Assembly: GCA_007571355.1 (NCBI GenBank)
Contig: RKRO01000405.1
Location: 1-7,399 of the forward strand
Direction of reading: 5' to 3'
DNA length: 7,399 bases
Source: Candidatus Poribacteria bacterium
Lineage (GTDB): Bacteria; Poribacteria; WGA-4E; WGA-3G
This document shows positions 1 to 5,505 of this stretch, piece by piece (the stretch's first letter is position 1; each line of letters starts with the position of its first letter). Both the position numbers and the translations under genes were made by a program. Below the pieces are notes generated by a model. It was not told the origin of the DNA, searched no databases, and worked only from the letters and a program-made list of their open reading frames with translations.

Positions 1-1116
1 GTATTTGGAGAAGGCAATTTCCAAAACGAGATTATATGGCACTATGATAACCGCCTATCCAGAAAAGCAAGGCAGTTTTCACGCTTGCACGATAGTATTC
101 TATTGTACAGTAAAACAAATAAGGTAAAACACCATCCGATTTATGATGAGAATTGGAAACCCTCGCCTACGCAACAACGTCGTCTGGCGAAAGGTTATGA
201 AGTTCGCAAAGGTTCCTTAATTATCTACGACAAGAAGAAATTCGCACAGAGCGATATAGACGAAACAAAGTACACTCGTGTCTATCATTCAGCAGCGGGG
301 CAACCACCCCTTGGAGATGTTTGGATGTTACCAATTTTGAATCCGATGGCAAAGGAACGTCTCGGCTACCCGACACAAAAACCACTTGCCCTCTTAGAAC
401 GAATCATCAAAGCCTCTTCCAACCCAGGTGATACCGTCTTCGACCCCTTCTGCGGATGCGGCACAACCATTGATGCCGCACACGGACTCAACAGACACTG
501 GGTCGGCATCGACCTTACCGTCCTCGCCTTAGAACCCATGGAACGCAGACTCCAACAACGACACGGACTTCAGGCAAACCGCGATTACCACATCGAAGGC
601 TACCCAACAACCCATCAGGATGCACTCCTCCTCGCTGAACAGAACCCTAACGACTTCGCAAACTGGGCTGTCACACGATTAGGACTCAGTCCGACACCCG
701 ACAGCAACGACGGCGGGTTCGACGGCACAGGCAAGATGTTGCTTTGGGAGAACAGACACGTCGCCCAAACCGAGCAGCAAAAACTCCCTGTCATCGCAGA
801 AGTCAAATCCGGACGAAGCCTAACGCCAAATCAAGTCCGTGCCTTCCGAACAGCCATGCAGGACGAAGCGGCTGCCATCGGCATTTTTATTACCTTACAC
901 CCCGTCACACGCGGCATGCGGAACTTAGCCGAAGCAGAAGGTTTCTTTGAACACAACGGCAAACGGTATCCGCGTCTGCAATTCTGGCAGATCACGGACA
1001 CTTATTTCACGGATAGCACAATACCGGTAGCCCTGCCCTGGCAGATTGATGAACGCCTGAAAGCCGCTCAGCACCCTGGTGCCCAGCAAACAGGCTTCGA
1101 TTTTTCAATTATCTAA
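1..1116 (+). CDS. DNA N6/N4 methyltransferase with C-terminal PD-(D/E)XK nuclease-like domain (5' end missing)
   Basis: The frame is open from the first base, so the gene starts upstream of the window; 371 codons are visible. The first residues (VFGEGNFQNEIIWHY, then RLHDSILLYSKT) match the stretch after the catalytic D/NPPY motif in N6_N4_Mtase proteins; that motif itself lies outside the window. GYPTQKP leads into the SAM-binding motif I, DPFCGCGTT, at 442-468. Motif I coming after the target-recognition region is the beta-class order. The C-terminal ~160 residues carry ANWAVTRLG, GGFDG (Asp at 721-723) and AEVKSG (Glu 799-801, Lys 805-807), which fit the D...ExK core of a PD-(D/E)XK nuclease. 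Methyltransferases with such a tail are a known family arrangement, so one chain may both modify and cut DNA; cleavage is inferred. The methylated base (m6A or m4C) cannot be decided without the missing motif. Codon use shifts near base 350, with fewer T-ending codons downstream. The stop is TAA at 1114-1116, immediately before a palindrome. Confidence 0.88.
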   Translation, partial: VFGEGNFQNEIIWHYDNRLSRKARQFSRLHDSILLYSKTNKVKHHPIYDENWKPSPTQQRRLAKGYEVRKGSLIIYDKKKFAQSDIDETKYTRVYHSAAGQPPLGDVWMLPILNPMAKERLGYPTQKPLALLERIIKASSNPGDTVFDPFCGCGTTIDAAHGLNRHWVGIDLTVLALEPMERRLQQRHGLQANRDYHIEGYPTTHQDALLLAEQNPNDFANWAVTRLGLSPTPDSNDGGFDGTGKMLLWENRHVAQTEQQKLPVIAEVKSGRSLTPNQVRAFRTAMQDEAAAIGIFITLHPVTRGMRNLAEAEGFFEHNGKRYPRLQFWQITDTYFTDSTIPVALPWQIDERLKAAQHPGAQQTGFDFSII

Positions 1117-1117
1117 A

Positions 1118-1131
1118 TTAACGAACGTTAA
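1118..1131. promoter_or_regulatory. Palindrome TTAACG-AA-CGTTAA (left copy)
   Basis: A perfect 6-bp inverted repeat with a 2-bp centre, two bases after the methyltransferase stop codon. The same half-sites recur at 1565-1579 just before the next gene. The form suits a dimeric DNA-binding protein; no binder is identified. It is too AT-rich and lacks a T-run for a good intrinsic terminator. Confidence 0.4.
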
Positions 1132-1267
1132 CTCAAAAATTCGCATGTTATGAACAACTTGAAAACAATCCACATCACAAAAACACCACAAAGTCAAACC
1201 ACCACTGCGATCGTGACACTTTGAAAAGGAAAAATAAAAATCAAAATTATCCAATTGTGCACGAAAA

Positions 1268-1338
1268 TTCCGGACGCGTAGAACGCAAGGGCGTGAGAAG
1301 TCAATGGGGCCGTGAGATGTAGCCCCAGAATATCGGAA
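1268..1338 (+). other. Possible folded RNA element with two CGTGAGA repeats
   Basis: Short complementary arms can be drawn: TTCCG (1268-1272) with CGGAA (1334-1338) as an outer stem, ACGC/GCGT (1283-1286/1291-1294) as a small hairpin, and TGGGGC/GCCCCA (1305-1310/1322-1327) as a second hairpin with an 11-nt loop. The word CGTGAGA occurs twice (1292-1298 and 1311-1317). It is the most GC-rich part of an otherwise AT-rich spacer. I recognise no riboswitch, ribozyme or retron family in it; the fold is by eye only. Confidence 0.25.
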
Positions 1339-1359
1339 AAAAGCATCATGAACAATTTT

Positions 1360-1375
1360 ATGAACGTTCATGAAC
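1360..1375. repeat. Overlapping palindromes ATGAACGTTCAT and GTTCATGAAC
   Basis: ATGAACGTTCAT (1360-1371) is a perfect 12-bp palindrome, and GTTCATGAAC (1366-1375) is a perfect 10-bp palindrome overlapping it. Another ATGAAC lies just upstream at 1348-1353. With the related words at 1485-1526 they form a cluster built on GTTCA/TGAAC, either operator-like or a decayed simple repeat. Confidence 0.4.
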
Positions 1376-1483
1376 ACCGTCACAAAACGCGATACGTCTA
1401 TCAACCGATTTTTGCGATAAACCTTTGTATCAAGCGGATCTAAGGAAGATAATGCTTCAATCACAGAAACCGGACATAATTGC

Positions 1484-1526
1484 AACGTTCACGAAAACCT
1501 GTCCAATGTTCACGAAATGTTCATAA
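1484..1526 (+). repeat. Three clustered AAYGTTCAYRAA-type words
   Basis: AACGTTCACGAA, AATGTTCACGAA and AATGTTCATAAA follow one another within about 43 bases, sharing the core GTTCA with the palindromes at 1360-1375. The spacing is irregular, so it is not a clean tandem repeat. The block lies about 75-115 bases upstream of the next start codon. Confidence 0.4.
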
Positions 1527-1564
1527 ACGAACTTGATAAACGTACTGCTCAAAGCAACACTAAT

Positions 1565-1579
1565 TTAACGAGACGTTAA
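1565..1579. promoter_or_regulatory. Palindrome TTAACG-AGA-CGTTAA (right copy), candidate operator
   Basis: Same half-sites as at 1118-1131 but with a 3-bp centre. It ends 19 bases before the ATG at 1599, where a repressor could block transcription start or translation. A TTGATA at 1533-1538 resembles a -35 box, but no good -10 follows at normal spacing, so the promoter is not placed. Confidence 0.4.
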
Positions 1580-1588
1580 TACTTTATC

Positions 1589-1593
1589 GGAGG
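1589..1593 (+). promoter_or_regulatory. Ribosome binding site GGAGG
   Basis: A strong Shine-Dalgarno core five bases before the ATG at 1599. It fixes the start of the 262-codon frame and shows this gene is translated on its own rather than by read-through from the methyltransferase. Confidence 0.75.
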
Positions 1594-1598
1594 AAATA

Positions 1599-2387
1599 AT
1601 GCTCAAAAGAAAGGACCTCAAATTCAGACTCGCAAACCGACACAAAGAATTCGCAGTCGCGCAATTCGCCCAATTCATGAAACCCACGGATGTCGTTACC
1701 GCCGTCATGGAAAAATTTGAAACCGAACTCGCCATTGACAAAGAAAAATATGGCGAAGGCGAAATCCGTAGATACCTCTCTCACAACTTCTGGGTCCTCG
1801 ACCCGAAAAACCGGAAAATGCCCGAAAAATTCAAAGAGCACTATGAACTCACCAAACGGCAATACCTCAAAATCTACGCCGATAGCTACCTCAGCCACCC
1901 CCGAAACATCATCAGAGAACTCGACACCCTCTATGAAAAATGCACCCAACAACTTGAAAACGGTGACCCAGATAAAATACGACAACTCGTCCCAACCATG
2001 CTCAAAATCATTCAAGCCATCCAAAACACCCTCAACGCAATTCCACCTGAAGAAATGGAAAGCGAAGAAAAAATCCTTGAGAAAATCCAGGTTGTTCACC
2101 TCCTAAATTGGACGATGGTGACACCCGATCCACTGGAAGAGAAAGAAGCACAGACACTCAAAGAAATGATAGAGGCGAACGCCCCATTTGAAGAAATTCG
2201 GCACTTCGTTGAGTATCTCAGATGCAAAAATCAAGATGTTTATGTCCGATATAACCCAGAAAAAAAGAAAACACATATTTTAGAGGCAGGAGTTTCACCT
2301 TCCAATTCATTTCTGAAGAGGACGAGGAAAGACCACCCAACACCGGCTTCTTCGGGGATGCAGATAGGTACTTACCAGAGTACATAA
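1599..2387 (+). CDS. Protein of unknown function, DUF2280/small-terminase-like N-terminal half, probable frameshift near the end
   Basis: The start is set by GGAGG five bases upstream. The frame gives 262 aa, soluble, highly charged and mostly helical in character, with no signal peptide or membrane segment. Residues ~15-95 (KEFAVAQFAQFMKPTDVVTAVMEKF, later LDPKNRKMPEKFKEHYELTKRQYL) resemble by eye the layout of DUF2280/phage small-terminase-like proteins: a helix-turn-helix-like opening, then a K-x-W/F-x-x-x-F/Y-x-x-T/R segment. This similarity is weak and untested. Residues ~105-165 look coiled-coil-like. The gene strongly favours C-ending codons. The last 30 residues in this frame (from about 2295, SPSNSFLKRTRK onward) abandon that codon style and look unnatural, while the -1 frame continues with a better protein end to 2404. 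The true product is therefore probably ~268 aa. DNA binding, and control by the palindromes upstream, are guesses. Confidence 0.7.
   Translation: MLKRKDLKFRLANRHKEFAVAQFAQFMKPTDVVTAVMEKFETELAIDKEKYGEGEIRRYLSHNFWVLDPKNRKMPEKFKEHYELTKRQYLKIYADSYLSHPRNIIRELDTLYEKCTQQLENGDPDKIRQLVPTMLKIIQAIQNTLNAIPPEEMESEEKILEKIQVVHLLNWTMVTPDPLEEKEAQTLKEMIEANAPFEEIRHFVEYLRCKNQDVYVRYNPEKKKTHILEAGVSPSNSFLKRTRKDHPTPASSGMQIGTYQST
2261..2267 (+). other. A AAA AAG slippery heptamer / likely frameshift site
   Basis: Codons 222-223 are AAA AAG preceded by A, exactly the X XXY YYZ heptamer known from dnaX and IS-type -1 programmed frameshifting, and placed in the correct phase. A -1 slip here enters a frame open until 2404. 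I see no SD-like stimulator 10-14 bases upstream and no clear strong hairpin after it. A simple one-base deletion in this A7 run (2260-2266), or in the TTT at 2293-2295, would explain the same picture. Confidence 0.5.
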
Positions 2388-2404
2388 AGGAATCCATCAA
2401 GTAA
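2267..2404 (+). CDS. Alternative C-terminus of the 1599 gene in the -1 frame
   Basis: Read in the -1 frame after codon 223, this adds 45 residues (ENTYFRGRSFTFQFISEEDE..., ending YLPEYIKESIK) and stops at TAA 2402-2404. The codons are mostly C-ending (TTC, ACC, AAC, GGC, TAC, ATC), like the body of the gene, and the peptide has a beta-strand-like SFTFQFI followed by an acidic tail. The frame has a stop at 2252-2254, so the shift must occur after that. It has no start or RBS of its own; it is an extension, not a separate gene. Confidence 0.55.
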   Translation, partial: ENTYFRGRSFTFQFISEEDEERPPNTGFFGDADRYLPEYIKESIK

Positions 2405-2656
2405 TGAGAATAAGCAGCGTAAACTTAGGGAAACCCTTCATTGTCCTTTGCCCTGAATGAGGAAAAAGAAATAGGGACTAACGGGTGGACTTGTTCGTAG
2501 TAGGGCGATTCATCGCCCGTCGTAATACGGGAGGGCAGAAAGTTCTATAGTAATCAAATTGTAAGCGTTACCTTCCGTAGATGTAGTCTGCCGTCGATCA
2601 CAGATTCTAACCGTGGGTTTCGTTGTGTTCAAAATATTGGAAACTAAATCCATTGG
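2405..2656. other. Spacer between the convergent 1599 gene and mtaB
   Basis: No gene is seen. The two flanking genes converge here, so it should hold both transcript ends. There is a small AGGG-AAA-CCCT hairpin at 2427-2437 and the stronger hairpins at 2503-2531. None is followed by a clear T-run on either strand, so no classical intrinsic terminator can be called. Confidence 0.6.
2503..2531. repeat. Overlapping hairpins GGGCGA-TTCA-TCGCCC and CCCGT-N6-ACGGG
   Basis: GGGCGATTCATCGCCC (2503-2518) forms a perfect 6-bp stem with a TTCA loop. CCCGT (2516-2520) can also pair with ACGGG (2527-2531), using the same CCC, so the two stems exclude each other. The GTAGGGCGATTCATCGCCC type of palindrome is of a kind found as an intergenic dispersed repeat in many repeat-rich genomes. 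It may act as a transcript-end structure between the converging genes. Confidence 0.5.
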
Positions 2657-4051
2657 CTAAAATTCACAAGCGGCAGCGATGTAATCCCCTTCTAACGAAC
2701 CCAGTGTAACGCGCTGTATCTGGCTAATCGCACGCTCCGGCGCGTCCACAAGAACGCGAAGGTAATTATCCGTAAAACCGGCAAGGAGGTTGTTTTCACC
2801 TTCTCTGCTCGCTTCAATCAACACCGCTTTCTGTTTCCCAAGCATCCGTTGGCGAAACGCTGTGTTCAAGCGTTCACCCAGCGCGATCATCGCTTGGCTC
2901 CGTGCAGCAGAGACATGCGGGGAAACCTGACCCGAATAAGTCGCTGCGGGCGTGCCTTTACGGGGGGAATAACGGAACACATGCAATTGACTGAATCCGA
3001 TGGCCTCGACAAATTGGCACGATGCCTCAAAATGGGCATCTGTCTCCCCGGGAAATCCGACCATAATGTCCGTGGTAATCCCGACATCGTCGCCAAAGAC
3101 GCATCGTAAATTCTCAACAAGATGTGCAAATTCTGCCGTCGTATAACGCCGACGCATCTGTCGCAATACCTCATCGGAACCGGCTTGGAGGGGCAAATGG
3201 AAGTGGGGCATGCATTTCGGGAACACCGCCATCCGTTCACCGAGCGTATCCGGAAAATACATCGGTTCGATAGAACTAAATCGGATACGCTCAATGCCTT
3301 CGATGTCGTGGATATGCTCTAAAATATCGGCAATGTCTCTGTCCCGACCGGTATCCATACCGTAGGCACCGAGATGCACGCCAGTGATAACGATCTCTTT
3401 GATACCGCTGTCCGCAATGCGCTGTGCTTCTTGGACGATGTCGCTGAGTGGACGGCTTGTCATTCTACCTCGCACATAAGGGATGATGCAATAGGTACAG
3501 AAAGCACTGCATCCATCTTGTACTTTAATCAGGGCGCGCGTGCGCTTACCCGCATCACTAACACCTTTGCTAAAACGTGCGTGTTCCCGAATCGCATCGT
3601 GCTGAACGGGTTCTATAGAGAGAAGAGGACTTGGTGTGTGCGTTTCCGCTGTCGCCTTTATCCGCTCCGCTTGCGTGGGAACAGGGGGGGCAGACGTTTT
3701 GGATTTCAATATATCAAGGTAATCCTGGAAATCTGCCTTCTCGCGATTACCGAAAACAAACGCCACACCCGGTATCTCTTCAATCGCCTCACGGTCGCTT
3801 TCCGCATAGCAACCCGTAACGAGTACCTTTGCATTCGGATGCTGTCGGATGGCTCGCCGAATCGCTTGCCGTGCTTTTTGATCGGCAACGTTCGTTACTG
3901 TGCAGGTATTGATAAGGTAAAGGTCCGCCTGCTGACGTGAATTCTCATTGTCAAGGATAGTGTATCCGTTGCGCTGGAGGGTCTCACGCATCGATTGTGT
4001 ATCGTATTGGTTGACCTTACACCCCATCGTCATCAGTTTTGCAGTTCTCAT
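2657..4051 (-). CDS. mtaB: tRNA (N6-L-threonylcarbamoyladenosine(37)-C2)-methylthiotransferase MtaB
   Basis: A 464-aa radical-SAM methylthiotransferase of the MiaB/MtaB/RimO group, close to the usual ~450 aa. It converts t6A37 to ms2t6A37 in tRNAs decoding ANN codons, using two 4Fe-4S clusters and SAM. The N-terminal UPF0004 domain has cluster cysteines 11 (MGCKVNQYD), 50 (NTCTVT) and 81 (TGCYAE). The radical-SAM domain carries CSAFCTYC (Cys 181, 185, 188), TGVHLGAYG and HLPLQAGSD (285-293). The C-terminal ~60 residues look like a TRAM RNA-binding domain. GCKVN and the overall pattern point to MtaB rather than MiaB or RimO. The linker between the first two domains (~115-175) seems long. The ATG at 4049-4051 was chosen because the frame upstream reaches only a TTG inside a repeated intergenic sequence; a weak AAGGT lies 12 bases before it. 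The gene stands alone, with spacers on both sides. Confidence 0.93.
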   Translation of the reverse strand: MRTAKLMTMGCKVNQYDTQSMRETLQRNGYTILDNENSRQQADLYLINTCTVTNVADQKARQAIRRAIRQHPNAKVLVTGCYAESDREAIEEIPGVAFVFGNREKADFQDYLDILKSKTSAPPVPTQAERIKATAETHTPSPLLSIEPVQHDAIREHARFSKGVSDAGKRTRALIKVQDGCSAFCTYCIIPYVRGRMTSRPLSDIVQEAQRIADSGIKEIVITGVHLGAYGMDTGRDRDIADILEHIHDIEGIERIRFSSIEPMYFPDTLGERMAVFPKCMPHFHLPLQAGSDEVLRQMRRRYTTAEFAHLVENLRCVFGDDVGITTDIMVGFPGETDAHFEASCQFVEAIGFSQLHVFRYSPRKGTPAATYSGQVSPHVSAARSQAMIALGERLNTAFRQRMLGKQKAVLIEASREGENNLLAGFTDNYLRVLVDAPERAISQIQRVTLGSLEGDYIAAACEF

Positions 4052-4181
4052 ATTTTTAATTTTACCTTGCAGAGGAACAACAGGCGTTAGAACTCTCCGA
4101 AAACCGCTTTGCTGACTGCTAATTGCCAATTGCTAACGTGAAAAAGAAATTTGACCAAGCACTCGTTTATCAACAGATATA

Positions 4182-4253
4182 GTAAAGCCCGTAATTATGG
4201 AAACTCATCCTATCGAAGCGAGGTCCCTCTAATTCCCCCCTGCTTGCGGGGGG
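4182..4253 (+). repeat. 72-bp dispersed repeat, copy 1, with GC hairpin
   Basis: Matches 7318-7389 at about 65 of 72 positions without gaps. It starts GTAAAGCCCGTAA and its 3' part folds as CCCCCC (4235-4240) with GGGGGG (4248-4253) around the loop TGCTTGC. The core CATCCTATCGAAGCGA is identical in both copies. There is no T-run after the hairpin on either strand. Both copies are in the same orientation and both are intergenic. Confidence 0.85.
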
Positions 4254-4290
4254 AGGGGGTATCTTCCTAAAAGTGTGCATTTATTTTCGG

Positions 4291-4321
4291 ATTTTACTAT
4301 ATTATACCCAGTTTTCACCTG
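4291..4321 (+). repeat. Promoter-like intergenic element, copy 1
   Basis: An AT-rich stretch around TACTATATTATACCCA, followed by GTTTTCACCTG. It aligns with 7223-7253 (TGCTATACTAACCCAAG...) at roughly two thirds of positions with one-base gaps. It may be a shared promoter-type element; no plus-strand gene follows this copy. Confidence 0.3.
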
Positions 4322-4421
4322 AATTGCAAGGAGACTTATTTGGTTTTCCAATTAACAGTTGTTGGTTCGTCGTAGGAAAACCATTCATTGCCCGTTCTTA
4401 TGTTCCTGAATTACAAGGAAG
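4318..4421. repeat. Direct repeat pair flanking an inverted repeat
   Basis: CCTGAATTGCAAGGA (4318-4332) and CCTGAATTACAAGGA (4405-4419) differ at one of 15 bases. Between them TGGTTTTCC (4341-4349) and GGAAAACCA (4375-4383) form a perfect 9-bp inverted repeat with a 25-base loop. This resembles a very small, non-coding mobile or structural element, but no target duplication can be proved. Confidence 0.4.
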
Positions 4422-4455
4422 ATGTGATCTGATGAATGAAAACGGGAAGGGAATA

Positions 4456-4475
4456 GGCGGGCACAACGACCCGCC
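4456..4475 (-). terminator. GC hairpin just downstream of the oxidoreductase
   Basis: GGCGGG (4456-4461) and CCCGCC (4470-4475) form a perfect 6-bp stem with an 8-base loop, starting 12 bases after the stop of the minus-strand oxidoreductase. The position suits a transcript end, but on the minus strand the stem is not followed by a T-run, so it may instead be a 3'-end protecting structure. Confidence 0.4.
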
Positions 4476-4487
4476 CAGCAAAAAAGA

Positions 4488-5459
4488 TTATGATAATTCA
4501 ACCGCTTTACCGGTGCGTGCACACTCGTAGATAGACATATTAAGTGCAACAGAGCGTCTGCCTTCATAACCATCGACCGCCGGAGCCGCACCATCGTTGA
4601 TAACACGAAGGGCATCTTCAATCACGTTGTTCGGATAAGGCGGAAGTTCGATTTCCGGTTCATCGTCATCGACGAATGACCACATCTCCGGTCCGAGACC
4701 AACGATGCCTTTTTCGCCGTGGATGTGAATCATTGAAACGTTACCGCCAGGGTAGGTTGTCGTTGTCAAGACGTGCCCAAGTGCACCGTTTTCAAATTCG
4801 AGGATCGCTGAGGTCATGTCCTCGGTTTCGCAATTTTCATGGTCATAGACATCGAAGTGTGCACCGATGACGCGTTTCACGGGCCCCATGAACCAGAGCA
4901 TAAGGTCAATGTAGTGCACGCCTTGGTTCATGATAGAGCCACCACCGTCGAGTTCCCACGTGCCGTGCCAGCCGACGTAGTAACTATCCGGACGTTTCCA
5001 TTTCATGCGGAGTTCACACAGGAGGGGTCTACCGATAGCACCGGTCGCGAGTGCCTGCTGGATCCGACGATTGTGTCTGCCGTACCGTTCCCCGAAATCC
5101 ACAAGCAGCTTGACATCGTTGTCCTCACATGTTTTAATAAGAGCATTGCAATTCTCAACGCTGACATCCATCGGTTTTGTGGTAATGACGTGTTTGCCGC
5201 GGCGCGCCGCTTCTTCTCCGAATTTGCCGTGAAGACCGCTCGGGGTCATTATCATCGCCACGTCGATATCGTCTCGATCGAACATTTCAAGGGCATCACC
5301 GTGGCTTTCGCAACCAAAACGTTCCTCGGCTGCTTTGCGGCGAGCCTCAACAAGGTCCGCTACAGCGACAAGTTCAGCACCGTCCGTGCCGTGAATCACA
5401 CCGGAGCGGTTCATACCCATACCTAAACCGACAACGCCAAAACGTAGATTTTTAGCCAT
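4488..5459 (-). CDS. Gfo/Idh/MocA family NAD(P)-dependent oxidoreductase
   Basis: A 323-aa cytoplasmic dehydrogenase of the glucose-fructose oxidoreductase / inositol dehydrogenase / MocA family, which oxidise or reduce sugars, inositols and related polyols. The Rossmann NAD(P) site is at the N-terminus (FGVVGLGMG, residues 7-15). AMIMTPSGLHGKF (68-80) precedes TKPMD (94-98), the place of the family's EKP motif; here Glu is replaced by Thr but the catalytic-type Lys95 is kept. DGGGSIMNQGVHYIDLMLWFMG (171-192) carries the conserved His182 and Asp185 of the substrate domain. The length is slightly short for the family (commonly 330-390). The substrate cannot be told from sequence. AGGAGA (5467-5472 on the complement) lies seven bases before the ATG, supporting this start. 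It is transcribed away from the FG-GAP gene through a short shared promoter region. Confidence 0.92.
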   Translation of the reverse strand: MAKNLRFGVVGLGMGMNRSGVIHGTDGAELVAVADLVEARRKAAEERFGCESHGDALEMFDRDDIDVAMIMTPSGLHGKFGEEAARRGKHVITTKPMDVSVENCNALIKTCEDNDVKLLVDFGERYGRHNRRIQQALATGAIGRPLLCELRMKWKRPDSYYVGWHGTWELDGGGSIMNQGVHYIDLMLWFMGPVKRVIGAHFDVYDHENCETEDMTSAILEFENGALGHVLTTTTYPGGNVSMIHIHGEKGIVGLGPEMWSFVDDDEPEIELPPYPNNVIEDALRVINDGAAPAVDGYEGRRSVALNMSIYECARTGKAVELS

Positions 5460-5466
5460 TAGAATT

Positions 5467-5472
5467 TCTCCT
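5467..5472 (-). promoter_or_regulatory. Ribosome binding site AGGAGA of the oxidoreductase
   Basis: Good Shine-Dalgarno match seven bases upstream of the ATG at 5457-5459 on the minus strand; it fixes the start. Confidence 0.75.
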
Positions 5473-5505
5473 ATAAATGTATATATGTGTATCCCAATTT
5501 TGAGT

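Larger units (their letters stand above)
1117..1598. other. 482-bp gene-free spacer with palindromes and short repeats
   Basis: I see no convincing gene here. A 126-codon minus-strand frame (1105-1485) has no recognisable motif and overlaps the end of the methyltransferase. Three tiny plus-strand frames of 24-31 codons (from about 1150, 1349 and 1452) have no family features; only the last has an SD-like GGAAG before it. What the spacer does hold is symmetrical: a TTAACG/CGTTAA palindrome at each edge, several GTTCAYGAA-like words, and a possible folded element in the centre. This suggests a regulatory region for the downstream gene or remains of a mobile element. Confidence 0.6.
4052..4487. 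other. 436-bp repeat-rich spacer between two minus-strand genes
   Basis: No believable gene. The frame 4273-4530 on the plus strand overlaps repeats and the oxidoreductase end. The spacer contains, in order: a GCAATT-type short direct repeat near 4115-4136, the 72-bp dispersed repeat (4182-4253), a promoter-like element (4291-4321), a direct repeat pair with an inverted repeat between (4318-4421), and a GC hairpin (4456-4475). The mtaB promoter must lie here too, but I cannot place it. The gap shows mtaB is not in an operon with the oxidoreductase. Confidence 0.6.

Noticed and set aside
1105..1485. 126-codon minus-strand frame in the 1117-1598 spacer
   Set aside because: No SD, no recognisable motif, odd composition, overlap with the methyltransferase end, and it would cover the palindromes.
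1349..1530. GTTCA-word cluster as a CRISPR array
   Set aside because: Words are too short, unevenly spaced and without spacer-sized unique segments.
1584..2099. 171-codon minus-strand frame opposite the 1599 gene
   Set aside because: Phe/Glu/Val-rich product is the shadow of Lys/Glu-rich codons on the other strand, which has a strong RBS and consistent codon use.
3374..3940. 188-codon plus-strand frame inside mtaB
   Set aside because: Lies antisense within conserved radical-SAM coding sequence; a shadow frame.
4052..4129. 26-residue N-terminal extension of mtaB from a TTG at 4127-4129
   Set aside because: The extension has no family counterpart and begins inside a GCAATT-type repeated intergenic sequence; the family sequence begins at the ATG at 4049-4051.
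4235..4253. CCCCCC/GGGGGG hairpin as an intrinsic terminator
   Set aside because: No T-run on either strand, and the same hairpin is part of a repeat also present at 7371-7389.
4273..4530. 85-codon plus-strand frame upstream of and overlapping the oxidoreductase end
   Set aside because: It runs through repeats and hairpins, has no SD or family features, and overlaps a well-supported gene.
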